From NCBI GenBank assembly GCA_001464935.1, contig LNEL01000056.1, positions 155,114-219,113 of the forward strand: a DNA stretch of 64,000 bases, written 5' to 3'. This DNA comes from Gammaproteobacteria bacterium Ga0077536. Lineage in GTDB: Bacteria; Pseudomonadota; Gammaproteobacteria; Ga0077536. Every line of letters begins with the position of its first letter. Position 1 is the stretch's first letter. Below, in pieces: positions 28,201 to 36,149 of this stretch. The translations under genes and the position numbers were made by a program. The notes beneath the pieces were generated by a model. The model made no database searches. It had not been told where the DNA came from and saw nothing but the letters and a program-made list of their open reading frames with translations.

Positions 28201-28345
28201 GTTCGCCACCGGCCCGGGATCTGAAATCCAGCGCCCGCTCGCGATCGTCGTGATCGGCGGGCTGTTCACGTCCACCCTGTTGACGCTGCTGCTGCTGCCG
28301 GTGTTGTTCCGTCGCTTCGCACAGACGTCGGGAGTCCGTTCATGA
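25271..28345 (+). CDS. RND efflux pump of the heavy-metal (CusA/CzcA) family
   Basis: 1024-residue inner-membrane proton-driven pump. HME-RND signatures: IDAFPDISPTQVKLILKVPG at the first periplasmic loop, FEEGTDIYWARQQVAERY in the porter domain, and KTFMPTMDEGDLLVQLEKLP at the start of the second half. The TM4 segment reads IAIGMLVDAAVVVVENTM, like CusA (monovalent Cu/Ag pumps), and lacks the DFGxxxDGA form of CzcA (divalent metals). That makes a CusA-like substrate more likely but is not proof. It sits between the adaptor and a DUF3240 gene (4-bp ATGA overlap). The very long reverse-strand frame under this gene is a shadow of it. Confidence 0.94.
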   Translation: MLSRLIEWSLSQRLLALVVTFALAAAGVHAYLTLPIDAFPDISPTQVKLILKVPGMTPEEVENRVIVPLELGLLGIPRQTMLRTSAKYAIADLTIDFEEGTDIYWARQQVAERYADIAGELPDGIEGGLAPLATPLSDLFMFTIEGGDLSPQARRALLDFTLRPALRTIPGVADVNALGGEVRAMTVIPDRAALTRTRLAYGDLVAAIERNNRNDGAGRLGDGEETLIVRAEGAIATPADLRAIVVAERDGMIVRLGDVAEVRFESLTRYGAVTRDGQGEAVEGLVIGLRGANASAVVAAVRARLDELAPSLPAGVRIEVFYDRSVLIGRAVGTVTKALLEASALVVVLLLVFLGDLRAALVVTLLLPLAALVTFLLMRLFGLTANLMSLGGLAIAIGMLVDAAVVVVENTMTQFQAPGAARLPRLHLVYRAAAEVAPPVAAGVLIICLVFLPLLTLTDLEGKLFAPVALTIVFALAGSLLLSLTVVPVIASLLLKQAAHQDPFVVRLLERLYRPVLAAALRAPRVVGIGAFALLAVGVVAYLDVGKTFMPTMDEGDLLVQLEKLPSISLAHSVAADLRVEQRLLEAVPEISHIVARVGADELGFDPMGLNQSDVFLQLKPKDQWRTPDKVWLAQRIREVVEEFPGIGFSFTQPIEMRVAEMLTGSRGDVAVKVFGPELARLDELAAGIEAALHEVPGSQDVFTLSNGGVQYLTTRIDRLAAGRAGLSIVDVQDELRTQIEGRRAGLVIEPGRRTPLLVRGDASLREDPAALPRGSVTSPRGGTVPLAQIATIERSDGPVKVDRENGSRYAVIQANVTGRDLVGFVEEARQRVDATVKLPDGYTVRWGGQFENQQRAATRLALVVPVALSLIFVVLFMTFGSARQALLILANIPFALVGGVLGLWLAGEYLSVPASVGFIALLGIAVLNGLVLVAHFNQLLATGMAIGRVVEEGARRRLRPVLMTAAITALGLVPMLFATGPGSEIQRPLAIVVIGGLFTSTLLTLLLLPVLFRRFAQTSGVRS

Positions 28346-28656
28346 GCGATACCGAACTCGCGCGCCTGACCCTCGTGTTTCCACCGGTGCTGGAAGCGCG
28401 CGTCGTGGAACTGATGCTCGAACAGGATCCGCCGCTGCCGGGCTTCACGGTGCTGGCAGCGGAAGGCCACGGCGCCGACTTCGCGCGCGCCTCGATCCGC
28501 GAGCAGGTGCGCGGACGCGTCGCCCGTCGCCTGCTCACGCTGGTGTTGCCGAGGTCGCGGGCCGAGACGCTGATCGGGCAGCTGCGCGCCCATCTGGCGA
28601 ATGGCGAATCCGCGTGGTGGCTGGAGCCCGTGCTTGCCTTCGGGAGGTTCGTATGA
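28342..28656 (+). CDS. DUF3240-family PII-like small protein
   Basis: 104 residues, LTLVFPPVLEARVVELMLEQ at the start, GADFARASIREQVRGR in the middle. The family is small, has a ferredoxin-like (PII-type) fold and is nearly always encoded beside CusA/CzcA pumps, but its role is unknown; sensing or trimer regulation of the pump is a guess. Overlaps the pump stop and the next start by ATGA on both sides, so its amount is tied to the pump. Confidence 0.85.
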   Translation: MSDTELARLTLVFPPVLEARVVELMLEQDPPLPGFTVLAAEGHGADFARASIREQVRGRVARRLLTLVLPRSRAETLIGQLRAHLANGESAWWLEPVLAFGRFV

Positions 28657-29891
28657 AGCCCTCACGCGTTCTGCGCTGGTGCGCGCTGGGCATGGCGACG
28701 TTCGTGGCGCTGCCCGCGTCGGCTTTCCTGCCGGAGGCCGACGCCGCGCTCGGCGCCATCGATGCGCTGCCGATGGTGCAGGCCGCCCACGCGCGCGAAC
28801 GCGAAGCGGGTGCGCGAGGCGAAGCGCTGCGCAGCAGTCCGTACGGCTATGAGTTGACGATCATGCCGCTCGCGCGCCACGAACGTCAGGTCGGGACCTA
28901 TGGCGAGGTGGAGTCGACCCTGATGAGGCGGTTGCGCCTGCCGGGCAAGGCGCGCCTCGACGACGCACTCGCCAACGCCGGCGACGACCTCGCCCGCTAT
29001 GCGCTCGGCGACGCGCGCCACGAGGGCGCGCGTCGACTGCTCGATGCCTGGGTTGCGTGGGTGCGCGCGGCGAATCTCGCCGCGCTCGCCGAACAGCAGC
29101 ACGCAGTGCTGATCGACGAGCAGCGCGCGGTCGCGCGTCGCGTCGAACTCGGCGAACTGCCGGTGCTCGACGAGCGACGCGCCGCCGCGGCGCGTGCCCA
29201 GGCCGAACTCGCCGTCGAACGTGCCCGTCTCGAGCGTGAGCAGGCGCGACTCGCGCTCGCCAGCGAATTCCCGACGCTGCCGTTGCCGCCGGCGCCGCCG
29301 GTGGTGGCGCCGCCAATCCCGCACGCGCCGGCCGTGGACATGGTCGAACGCATCGTGCAGCACAATCACGAACTGCTGATCGCCCGCACACGTGCCGCGC
29401 GCCAGGGGCTGACCGCCGCGCGCGCGGACGCTGAACGCCGTCCCGACCCGAGCGTGGGCCTGCGCGTGCTCGGGGAAGGGGATGGCCTCGAACAGGCGGT
29501 GGGCGTCGTGGTCTCGATCCCGTTCGCCGCCAGCGGTCAGCGCGCGACCGTGCGCGCCGAACGCGCGCTCGGTGAGGCGATCGAGACCGAAGCCACGGGG
29601 ATCGAACAACGCGTGCGCCTCGAGGCCGAGCAGATGGTGCGGGCCCTGCCGGCGCAGTGCGCGGCGTGGTCGTCGGCGGCACAGATGGTCAGCGCCGCCG
29701 CCGACACGCTCGCGCGGCTCGACAAGGCCTGGCGTCTGGGGGCGGTGGACTTGAGCGAACTGCTGCTCGCACGCCGTCAGGCTTACGATGCGCGCCTCAT
29801 CGAGCTGGGCCTGCGCCTCGATGCGCAGGCGCTCGCGGCGCGGATCGACATCGACAGTCATCAGCGCTGGGCCGCCGACGAGGCCCACTGA
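28653..29891 (+). CDS. Outer-membrane efflux protein (TolC/CusC family)
   Basis: 412 residues. Signal peptide MKPSRVLRWCALGMATFVAL then PASA; no lipobox Cys follows. The rest is almost all helix with two similar halves (LDDALANAGDDLARYALGD-type helices and ERALGEAIETEATGIEQRV), as expected for a TolC-family barrel-plus-tunnel trimer. GGGAGG precedes ATG 28653, which overlaps the DUF3240 stop. It completes an adaptor-pump-channel set. Conservation is weak, so it is a diverged member. Confidence 0.88.
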   Translation: MKPSRVLRWCALGMATFVALPASAFLPEADAALGAIDALPMVQAAHAREREAGARGEALRSSPYGYELTIMPLARHERQVGTYGEVESTLMRRLRLPGKARLDDALANAGDDLARYALGDARHEGARRLLDAWVAWVRAANLAALAEQQHAVLIDEQRAVARRVELGELPVLDERRAAAARAQAELAVERARLEREQARLALASEFPTLPLPPAPPVVAPPIPHAPAVDMVERIVQHNHELLIARTRAARQGLTAARADAERRPDPSVGLRVLGEGDGLEQAVGVVVSIPFAASGQRATVRAERALGEAIETEATGIEQRVRLEAEQMVRALPAQCAAWSSAAQMVSAAADTLARLDKAWRLGAVDLSELLLARRQAYDARLIELGLRLDAQALAARIDIDSHQRWAADEAH

Positions 29892-30051
29892 GGCGGCACG
29901 CGGCGCGCGTACAGCTCCCGTCATGTCAACGTCGCGCGGCACCCGACACCGCGCGACGCACCCCTGTGATGGATGAGCCGGCGCCCGCTTTGACAGCGCG
30001 TCGGCCGGTCTGCATAGTTCGGGGCTCCTCCCGTGCAGTGCTTCCGCGCCG

Positions 30052-31596
30052 ATGCCGCTCCTGACCGACTATCTCAGCTACGCCGATGCGCAGGCGCACT
30101 GCACGCCGGCGGCGCTGTGGGCGCTGTTCGACGGCGATCGTGAACACTTCAATCTCGCGCACGAGTGTGTCGATCGCCACGTCGGGGCCAGCGAGCCGGC
30201 GCTGATCGTGGCGCACGCGGCGGGTCACGACGAAGTCATCTCCTACGACGAACTCGCCCGCGATTCGTCCCGCTTTGCGCACTGGTTGGTGGCGCAGGGG
30301 ATTCGCGCCGGTGACCGCGTCGCGGTGATGCTGGAGCCCTCGCGCGCGTTCTATGTGACGCTGTTCGGCGCGATGAAGATGGGGGCGGTCGCGGTGCCGC
30401 TGTTCACGCTGTTCGGCCCGGACGGCCTGAAGCTGCGGGTGCAGGACTGCGCCGCGCGGCTGCTGGTCACGAACGCCGAGAAGGCGCCGATCGCAGCCGA
30501 TCTGGCTGGCCTGCAGGTGGTGGTCGCCGACGAGGGTTTCGAGGCACTGCTCGCGCCGCATGCGTCAGCGTTCCGCTGCGCCACGCGCGCCGACGACATG
30601 GCGATGTACCAGTACACGTCCGGCACGACGCGCGAACTGCCGGAGGCCGTGCGACACACGCATCGATCGATCGTCACGCTGATGCTGGCCGCGCTGTACG
30701 GCACGGGCCTGCGGCCCGGCGACCGCTACTTCTGTCCGTCGTCGCCCGCGTGGGGGCATGGCCTGTGGCACGGCACGCTGGCGCCGATGGCGCTGGGCCT
30801 GACGACCGGTGCCTATGCGGGGCGCTTCGATGCCGAGCGTCTGCTGCGCGCGCTGCAGGATCACCGGTTCACGAACATCGCCGCCGCGGCGACGCACTAC
30901 CGGATGATCCGGCATTCGCAGGCCGCCGCGCGCTATCGACACAGCCTGCGCAAGCTGTCGTTCACCGGCGAGCCGCTCGATACCGACACCGCGATTTTCC
31001 TGCGCGAGCATTTCGGTCTCGAGGCGGCGAGCATGTACGGCACCACCGAAGTCGGCGTGGTGCTGGTCAGCTATCCTGGCGCCCCCGACTTCGCGATCCG
31101 GCGCGGTGCGCTTGGCAAACCGGTGCCCGGCGTGCGCGTCGAGGTGCACGACGCACGGGGCCAAGTCTGCGCGCCGGGCGTGATCGGCGAACTGATGGTG
31201 TGGCGACGCGAGGCGTGGATCCCGACGCGGGATCTCGGCCGCATCGATGCCGACGGCTACTTCTACCACGCCGGTCGTGCCGACGACGTGATCATCTCCG
31301 CCGGCTGGACGATGAGCGCGGTCGAGATCGAAGACAGCATCCTCAAGCACCCGGCCGTGCTCGAGGCCGCCGCGATCGGCGTGCCGGACGCCCTGCGCGG
31401 GCAGGTCGTGAAGGCGTTCGTCCTCGCGCGGGTGGCCGGCAGCGACGAACTCACGCGCGAGATCCAGGACCTCGTGCGCACGCGCCTGTCGCAGCACGAG
31501 TATCCACGCCAGATCGATTACGTGGCCGAATTGCCGAAAACGCCGGCCGGCAAGATCAATCGCAAGGTGTTGCGAGAACGACAGGCGGGCCGCTGA
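30052..31596 (+). CDS. Acyl-CoA synthetase-like AMP-binding protein with altered P-loop
   Basis: 514-residue member of the adenylate-forming family. Motifs: ISYDELARDSSRFAHWLVAQ, MYGTTEVGVV (A5), TRDLGRIDADGYFYHAGRAD (A7) and the C-terminal lysine motif PKTPAGKINRKVL (A10). The phosphate loop reads YTSGTTRELPEAVRHTHR where most relatives have TSGTTGxPKxVxHTH, so the glycine and lysine are gone; activity may be altered. It is followed 44 bp later by a MaoC-like dehydratase gene. The benzoate/cyclohexanecarboxylate-type ligases are the closest look-alikes I know; the substrate is open. Confidence 0.85.
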   Translation: MPLLTDYLSYADAQAHCTPAALWALFDGDREHFNLAHECVDRHVGASEPALIVAHAAGHDEVISYDELARDSSRFAHWLVAQGIRAGDRVAVMLEPSRAFYVTLFGAMKMGAVAVPLFTLFGPDGLKLRVQDCAARLLVTNAEKAPIAADLAGLQVVVADEGFEALLAPHASAFRCATRADDMAMYQYTSGTTRELPEAVRHTHRSIVTLMLAALYGTGLRPGDRYFCPSSPAWGHGLWHGTLAPMALGLTTGAYAGRFDAERLLRALQDHRFTNIAAAATHYRMIRHSQAAARYRHSLRKLSFTGEPLDTDTAIFLREHFGLEAASMYGTTEVGVVLVSYPGAPDFAIRRGALGKPVPGVRVEVHDARGQVCAPGVIGELMVWRREAWIPTRDLGRIDADGYFYHAGRADDVIISAGWTMSAVEIEDSILKHPAVLEAAAIGVPDALRGQVVKAFVLARVAGSDELTREIQDLVRTRLSQHEYPRQIDYVAELPKTPAGKINRKVLRERQAGR

Positions 31597-31640
31597 CGGG
31601 CGGGCGCAGAAGACAAGCACGGAACCAGGGGACCAGAGCG

Positions 31641-32801
31641 ATGAGCAACGCGCGAGAATTTCCGAAGATCACCGAACAGGCGCTCGATGAACTGCGCCAG
31701 CGCATCGGCGTGCCGATCGGCGCGACCGCCGAGCCGTGGTGCCACGAGGCAACGCGCGACAACATCCGCCACTACGCGCACGGCATCGGGGATGACAATC
31801 CGCTGTGGTGTGTGCCGGAGTACGCGGCGAAGTCGCCGTACGGCGGCATCGTTGCGCTGCCGAGCTTCCTGTTCGCGACGAACCGCATCATTTCGGGGTA
31901 TGTCGGCGGGCTGCCGGGCATTCACGCGATGTGGTCCGGCGCGGACTGGCGCTGGCACGGCATCGTTCGGCGCAACGACGCGATCTCGAGCGAAGCCCAT
32001 CTGAAGGATCTGATCGAACACGACACGAAGTTCGCCGGTCGCGCCGTGCAGCAGATCTATCACGTGAACTTCCACAACCAGCACGGCGACCTCGTCGCCG
32101 AGGCCGACAGCTGGTGTTTCCGCACCGAGCGCGACCACGCGCGTGAACGCGGCACGAAGTACAGCCAGGTCAAGGCCCGCCCGCCACGGCGCTACACCGA
32201 CGAAGAACTCGCGAAGGGCTACGAGCTCTATGCGAACGAGGAGATTCGTGGCGCGACGCCGCGCTACTTCGAAGACGTGAAGGCCGGTGACGAACTGCCG
32301 GTGATGTTCAAGGGGCCGATGACCGTGACCGGTTTCATCGCCTACGCCCAGGGCTGGGGCGGTCTCTACATCCGCGCCAACAAGCTCGCGTGGAAGATGG
32401 TCGACCAGCACCCGGGGCTCGGCATCAAGAACCGCTTCGGCATTCCGGACTGTCCGGAACGCGTGCACTGGGAGCAGGAATTCGCACTCGAAGTCGGCGC
32501 GCCGGGCGCGTACGACTATGGTCCGGAACGCTGCTCGTGGCTCACGCACCAGCTGACGAACTGGATGGGTGATGCTGGCTTCCTCAGCGCCGCGAGCTGC
32601 AAGATCCGTCGGCACAATCCGGAAGGCGACCTGCTGTTCATCAAGGCCCGCGTCGCGCGCTGTTACACGGAAGGCGGCCGGCACCTCGTCGAGATCGCCC
32701 AGGAGGCGCACAACCAGGACGGCGAGCTGTCGATCCTGGGCTCGGGTGTCGTCGAACTGCCGACACGGCAGCAGGCGGTGTCGGTCTTGCGCGGCGCCTG
32801 A
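31641..32801 (+). CDS. MaoC/FAS1-like (hot-dog) dehydratase domain protein
   Basis: 386 residues, a double hot-dog protein. The N-terminal half has the FAS1-type dehydratase segment VPIGATAEPWCHEATRDNIR and HYAHGIGDDNPLW, where the Asp/His pair of MaoC hydratases would act; the C-terminal half (MTVTGFIAYAQGWGG onward) is a second, diverged copy. Such proteins hydrate enoyl-CoA or dehydrate hydroxyacyl thioesters. It follows the ligase and probably works on the same CoA ester. A GGGGA site lies before ATG 31641. Confidence 0.85.
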   Translation: MSNAREFPKITEQALDELRQRIGVPIGATAEPWCHEATRDNIRHYAHGIGDDNPLWCVPEYAAKSPYGGIVALPSFLFATNRIISGYVGGLPGIHAMWSGADWRWHGIVRRNDAISSEAHLKDLIEHDTKFAGRAVQQIYHVNFHNQHGDLVAEADSWCFRTERDHARERGTKYSQVKARPPRRYTDEELAKGYELYANEEIRGATPRYFEDVKAGDELPVMFKGPMTVTGFIAYAQGWGGLYIRANKLAWKMVDQHPGLGIKNRFGIPDCPERVHWEQEFALEVGAPGAYDYGPERCSWLTHQLTNWMGDAGFLSAASCKIRRHNPEGDLLFIKARVARCYTEGGRHLVEIAQEAHNQDGELSILGSGVVELPTRQQAVSVLRGA

Positions 32802-32916
32802 GGCGGGTCACGATGGCGTACGCGGGGTTCGATGCCGAACAGACGCGCGTCACCGGCTGGCGGAGATTGAAAGCCGCCGCCGACGACCCCATCTCCACGG
32901 CAGGCAGGAGGTATCG

Positions 32917-33738
32917 ATGTCCAGACTGACCCTCATCGCGGCGCTGACGTTGCCGCTGACGCTGCTGCTGTCGAGCGGCTGCATGACCACGACCTCCGGC
33001 GGCGCCGTGGGCGCCGAGCGCAAGCAGCTGATGCTCGTGTCGTCGCAGCAGCTCGACCAGATGTCGGCCGAAGCCTATGCGAAGCTGCGCGCCGGTGCGG
33101 TCGAGCAGGGCGTGTTGAACACGAATCCGGCGCTGCTCCAGCGCGTGCGGGCAGTTGCCGCGCGCATCGAGCCGCAGACGGGCGTGTTCCGGCAGGACGC
33201 GCCGGGCTGGCAGTGGGAAGTCAACGTCATCGAAAGCGACGATCTCAATGCGTTCTGCATGCCGGGCGGCAAGATTATCTTTTTCGCCGGGCTCATCAAT
33301 CGCCTGAAACTGACCGACAACGAAATCGCGATCGTGATGGGGCATGAAATCGCCCATGCGTTGCGCGAACATTCGCGCGAACAGGTGTCGCAGGCGATCG
33401 CGGCCCAGGCGGCCATAGGCATCGGCGCGACGATTTTCGGCTTCGGCCAGGGCGCGGCGAACCTGGCCGGTGCGGGCTATGAAGCGCTGGTGGCGACCCG
33501 CTTCAGCCGCAGCGACGAATCCGAAGCCGACACCATCGGTCTCGAACTCGCCGCGCGCGCGGGCTATGACCCGCGGGCCGGTGTCACGCTGTGGCAGAAG
33601 ATGATGACGGCCAAGGGCGGCGGCGGCGCGCCGCCCGAATTCCTGAGCAGCCATCCTGCCGACGCCAACCGCGTGCAGCAAATCGAAAAATTGCTGCCGA
33701 CCGTGCTGCCCCTCTACGACGCGGCCCGCCAGCGCTGA
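32917..33738 (+). CDS. M48-family metalloprotease, predicted lipoprotein (LoiP-like)
   Basis: 273 residues. Signal peptide with LLLSSGC as lipobox, so Cys22 is likely lipidated. Zinc-protease motif MGHEIAHALREH with the downstream glutamate in SRSDESEADTIGLELA. Conserved FCMPGGKIIFFAGL precedes the active site. Family members (YcaL/LoiP/BepA-like) cut misfolded envelope proteins in the periplasm. AGGAGG lies 6 nt before ATG 32917. Its 3' end overlaps the converging PLPA-CTERM gene by 25 bp. Confidence 0.92.
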   Translation: MSRLTLIAALTLPLTLLLSSGCMTTTSGGAVGAERKQLMLVSSQQLDQMSAEAYAKLRAGAVEQGVLNTNPALLQRVRAVAARIEPQTGVFRQDAPGWQWEVNVIESDDLNAFCMPGGKIIFFAGLINRLKLTDNEIAIVMGHEIAHALREHSREQVSQAIAAQAAIGIGATIFGFGQGAANLAGAGYEALVATRFSRSDESEADTIGLELAARAGYDPRAGVTLWQKMMTAKGGGGAPPEFLSSHPADANRVQQIEKLLPTVLPLYDAARQR

Positions 33739-34583
33739 GGATCGGCGCAGCGGCGCCGCGCGCGCAGCATCAGCGCCGCGCAGGCCGGCGCGAACAGCCA
33801 GCCGGCTGCCGGCAGTGGAATCGGTGCGATGACTTCCCCGAACGTGCCGGACTTCGACTCCGCGAGCGTGACCCCGGCGGGCAGCGTCAAGGTCAGCACG
33901 GCGGTGTTGTCGAGACTGCCCGTCACGGTTTCGCCGGGGCGCACGAAGAAAATGTTGAAGCCGAGCGCAGCATCGACCAGCACCGTGGTCGACGGGCCCT
34001 CGATTTCGATGGCGACCTGCAGGGTGTCGGCGATCGCGCCGCTGCTGAGGTAACTGCCAAGGTCGCTGTTCAGCACGCCACCCGCCGGCCCGAAGAACAG
34101 GGAGGCATTCGCGATCGGCGCGATCGGGGGCGACGGATCGAAGGCGAGGCTGCCATCGATGGCGAGCGACAGGGTCACCACCTGTTTGCCGGGCAGGCTG
34201 GACGCCAGGGTCAGGACATCGCGAATCTGCGCGGTCACGCCGAGGATCGAAAGGCCGTCACCCACCATGCTCTGGGCGGTCGCATTGGTCAGCGCGCCGG
34301 ACACCTTGAGCGTCTGCCGGCCGATGTCCGCTTCCGCAAAGTAATCGTACAGGCCGGCCTGCTGGCCACTGATGCCGATGACCGAGCGCGTGAACGGCGG
34401 CAGGACTTCGAGTTCGACGACGTTGACGAGCGGCGGCGTCGGGCGCAGGCGTCCGTCGAGGTCGACGACTGCGGTCACTTCGAGCCCGGTGTCCTCCCGC
34501 AGCACCGCGCCGGCATTCGTGATGCCTGCCAGCAGCGTCATCGCCACGACTGCCGCGCAGCCACGTTGCATTCCTTTCCACAT
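33714..34583 (-). CDS. Secreted protein with PLPA-type PEP-CTERM sorting signal
   Basis: 289 residues from ATG 34583 (GGAGG 8 nt upstream). A signal peptide is followed by a beta-rich body rich in Leu/Thr/Ser. The C-terminus is IPLPAAGWLFAPACAALML followed by RARRR: the PLPA motif, one membrane helix and a basic tail that define PEP-CTERM-like exosortase substrates. It should be cut and anchored or released at the cell surface. No exosortase gene is in the window. A second protein with the same tail lies at 40386-41366. Body function unknown. Confidence 0.85.
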   Translation of the reverse strand: MWKGMQRGCAAVVAMTLLAGITNAGAVLREDTGLEVTAVVDLDGRLRPTPPLVNVVELEVLPPFTRSVIGISGQQAGLYDYFAEADIGRQTLKVSGALTNATAQSMVGDGLSILGVTAQIRDVLTLASSLPGKQVVTLSLAIDGSLAFDPSPPIAPIANASLFFGPAGGVLNSDLGSYLSSGAIADTLQVAIEIEGPSTTVLVDAALGFNIFFVRPGETVTGSLDNTAVLTLTLPAGVTLAESKSGTFGEVIAPIPLPAAGWLFAPACAALMLRARRRCADPQRWRAAS

Positions 34584-34696
34584 GTCGGTTTCCTCCGTGA
34601 CGGGTGGGTCATCGCGCAGCGGCGCGGATGATGCACGCTAACGGGCCGTGCGGAGGCTGAACATGCCCGCCCGACCGGAAGATCGGCGACCAAGAC

Positions 34697-34714
34697 CGGA
34701 CCGGTGCCGGTCCG
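34697..34714. promoter_or_regulatory. Perfect inverted repeat between divergent genes
   Basis: CGGACCGG, 2 nt, CCGGTCCG. It lies 114 bp upstream of the PLPA-CTERM gene and 380 bp upstream of the araC-type gene; CTGTTccaAACAG follows at 34726-34738. Could be an operator or a transcript hairpin. The rest of 34584-35096 holds the REP pair and no gene. Confidence 0.4.
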
Positions 34715-34797
34715 CCGTGACCAATCTGTTCCAAACAGGTGAGCGCAAATGTCGATGACTCGCCGTGACCTCGCATGAAGGCCTCGGTCATCGTGTA

Positions 34798-34948
34798 GGT
34801 CGGGCTGACGCAGGAAGCCCAACATGGGCGTCTCTGTGACCACCCACGAGCGCCGGTTCATCGATCCAGGTCGGCCGCGAACTCGACCACGCAACAGCAG
34901 CGCGGCGAGGGCGCACGCGTTGGGCTTCCTGCGTCAGCCCAACCTGCA
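34798..34948. repeat. Inverted pair of REP-like repeats (family A, REPIN-like)
   Basis: GGGCTGACGCAGGAAGCCCA (from 34802) is found again as its reverse complement, TTGGGCTTCCTGCGTCAGCC (from 34920), about 95 bp away. Each unit is itself a hairpin (GGGCT...AGCCC). The same pair occurs at 53907-54030. Paired, palindromic, extragenic units of this size are typical of REPIN elements mobilised by RAYT transposases. Confidence 0.85.
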
Positions 34949-35096
34949 AGTGGAGCGTATTTGCGCTCAGCTCTATAGTCTCTGGCGAGACGAACACGGT
35001 CGAGGCCGCCACGCCGGTCGATGCCTGCGCATCACCCGGCGCCCGGCGGCCGAACGGCGCGCCCGGTGCAGACGGGCGTGCGACAGGGCGGGTGGA

Positions 35097-35975
35097 ATGG
35101 ACGCACTGATACACCTCATCAACGGGCTGCAGCTGAAGGCCCGGCTCACGTATGCAGGCGGCCTCTGCGGCCGCTGGGCGGTCGATCACAATTCGCAGAC
35201 CGCCATCTGGTTCCATCTCGCGACCAAAGGCGATGGCTGGGTCCATTCACCGGCATGGGCAGCACCGCTGGCCGTGACGGCCGGCGATCTCGTGGTGTTC
35301 ATGCCGCACGCGCGCAAGCACTTCCTGTCGTACAGTCCGACCGAGGTGCTGCTCGATGCCCCTGACGCCGCCCAGGTCCCGCTCGATGACGGCGCTGCCG
35401 GTTTCGTCTGCGGGCTGATAGAACTGCGTCAGCCGCAGGCGCAGATCTGGCGCGGCTTGCCGGCAGAACTGGTGATTAGGCGCCAGCAGGCGGGCGATGC
35501 GCTGGCCCGACTGCTCGAACTCGTCGTCGACGAAGCGCCTGCGACCCGCTACGCGGGGCCGGTGTTCATCGAACATCTGCTCGATGCGATTTTCGTGCTC
35601 GTCATCCGGCACTGTGTCGAGCAGGGCCTGCTGGCGCCGAGCCTCATGGCGACCCTCGGTGACAGCCGCCTCGCGGCTGCGCTCGCGGCCCTGCATCGCG
35701 AGCCGGCCCGGGCGTGGACGCTGCACAGCCTGTGTACCGAAGCCGGTCTCTCGCGCACGGTGCTGAACGAGAAGTTCGTCCGCCTCGTCGGCTGTCCGCC
35801 GATGGAGTATCTCGCAGCGTGGCGCATGCAGCTGGCAGGCACCTGGCTGCGCGAAGCGGGCATGACGGTGGAGCGGGTCGCAGAACGTTGCGGATATGAT
35901 TCGGTGTCGGCCTTCAGCCGTGCGTTCAAGCGGCACTATGCCGCGACCCCGGGACGTTACCGGCGACCGTCGTGA
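35097..35975 (+). CDS. AraC-family regulator with cupin sensor domain
   Basis: 292 residues. N-terminal cupin (AraC-binding cupin_6 type: LTYAGGLCGRWAVDHN, WFHLATKGDGWVH, LTAGDLVVFMPHARKHFL-like segment) and C-terminal double helix-turn-helix (TLHSLCTEAGLSRTVLNEKF, VAERCGYDSVSAFSRAFKRH). ATG 35097 is chosen because the cupin begins there; upstream codons run back over the REP pair. The target is unknown; divergent or neighbouring genes offer no clear metabolic partner. Confidence 0.9.
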   Translation: MDALIHLINGLQLKARLTYAGGLCGRWAVDHNSQTAIWFHLATKGDGWVHSPAWAAPLAVTAGDLVVFMPHARKHFLSYSPTEVLLDAPDAAQVPLDDGAAGFVCGLIELRQPQAQIWRGLPAELVIRRQQAGDALARLLELVVDEAPATRYAGPVFIEHLLDAIFVLVIRHCVEQGLLAPSLMATLGDSRLAAALAALHREPARAWTLHSLCTEAGLSRTVLNEKFVRLVGCPPMEYLAAWRMQLAGTWLREAGMTVERVAERCGYDSVSAFSRAFKRHYAATPGRYRRPS

Positions 35976-36130
35976 CGGCGGCCCGCCGACGACGCCCGCG
36001 ACCGTCGCCGTGCACGGGCGCCGGCCTGGTGCATTCCTGAACCATCAGGATCTTTTCCCGGTGACGACAGGAGTCGCAGCTGAAAAACGACGGGGTCATT
36101 CGCCTATGCTCGACGTCGATTTTTCAGCAT

Positions 36131-36143
36131 TCCTTCGAAAGGA
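36131..36143 (+). promoter_or_regulatory. Small hairpin holding the ribosome site of the PepSY gene
   Basis: TCCTT-CGA-AAGGA followed by TTTTT, ending 6 nt before ATG 36150. The AAGGA arm is the Shine-Dalgarno sequence, so pairing would hide it. It might tune translation; the stem is short, so the effect may be slight. Confidence 0.4.
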
Positions 36144-36149
36144 TTTTTC

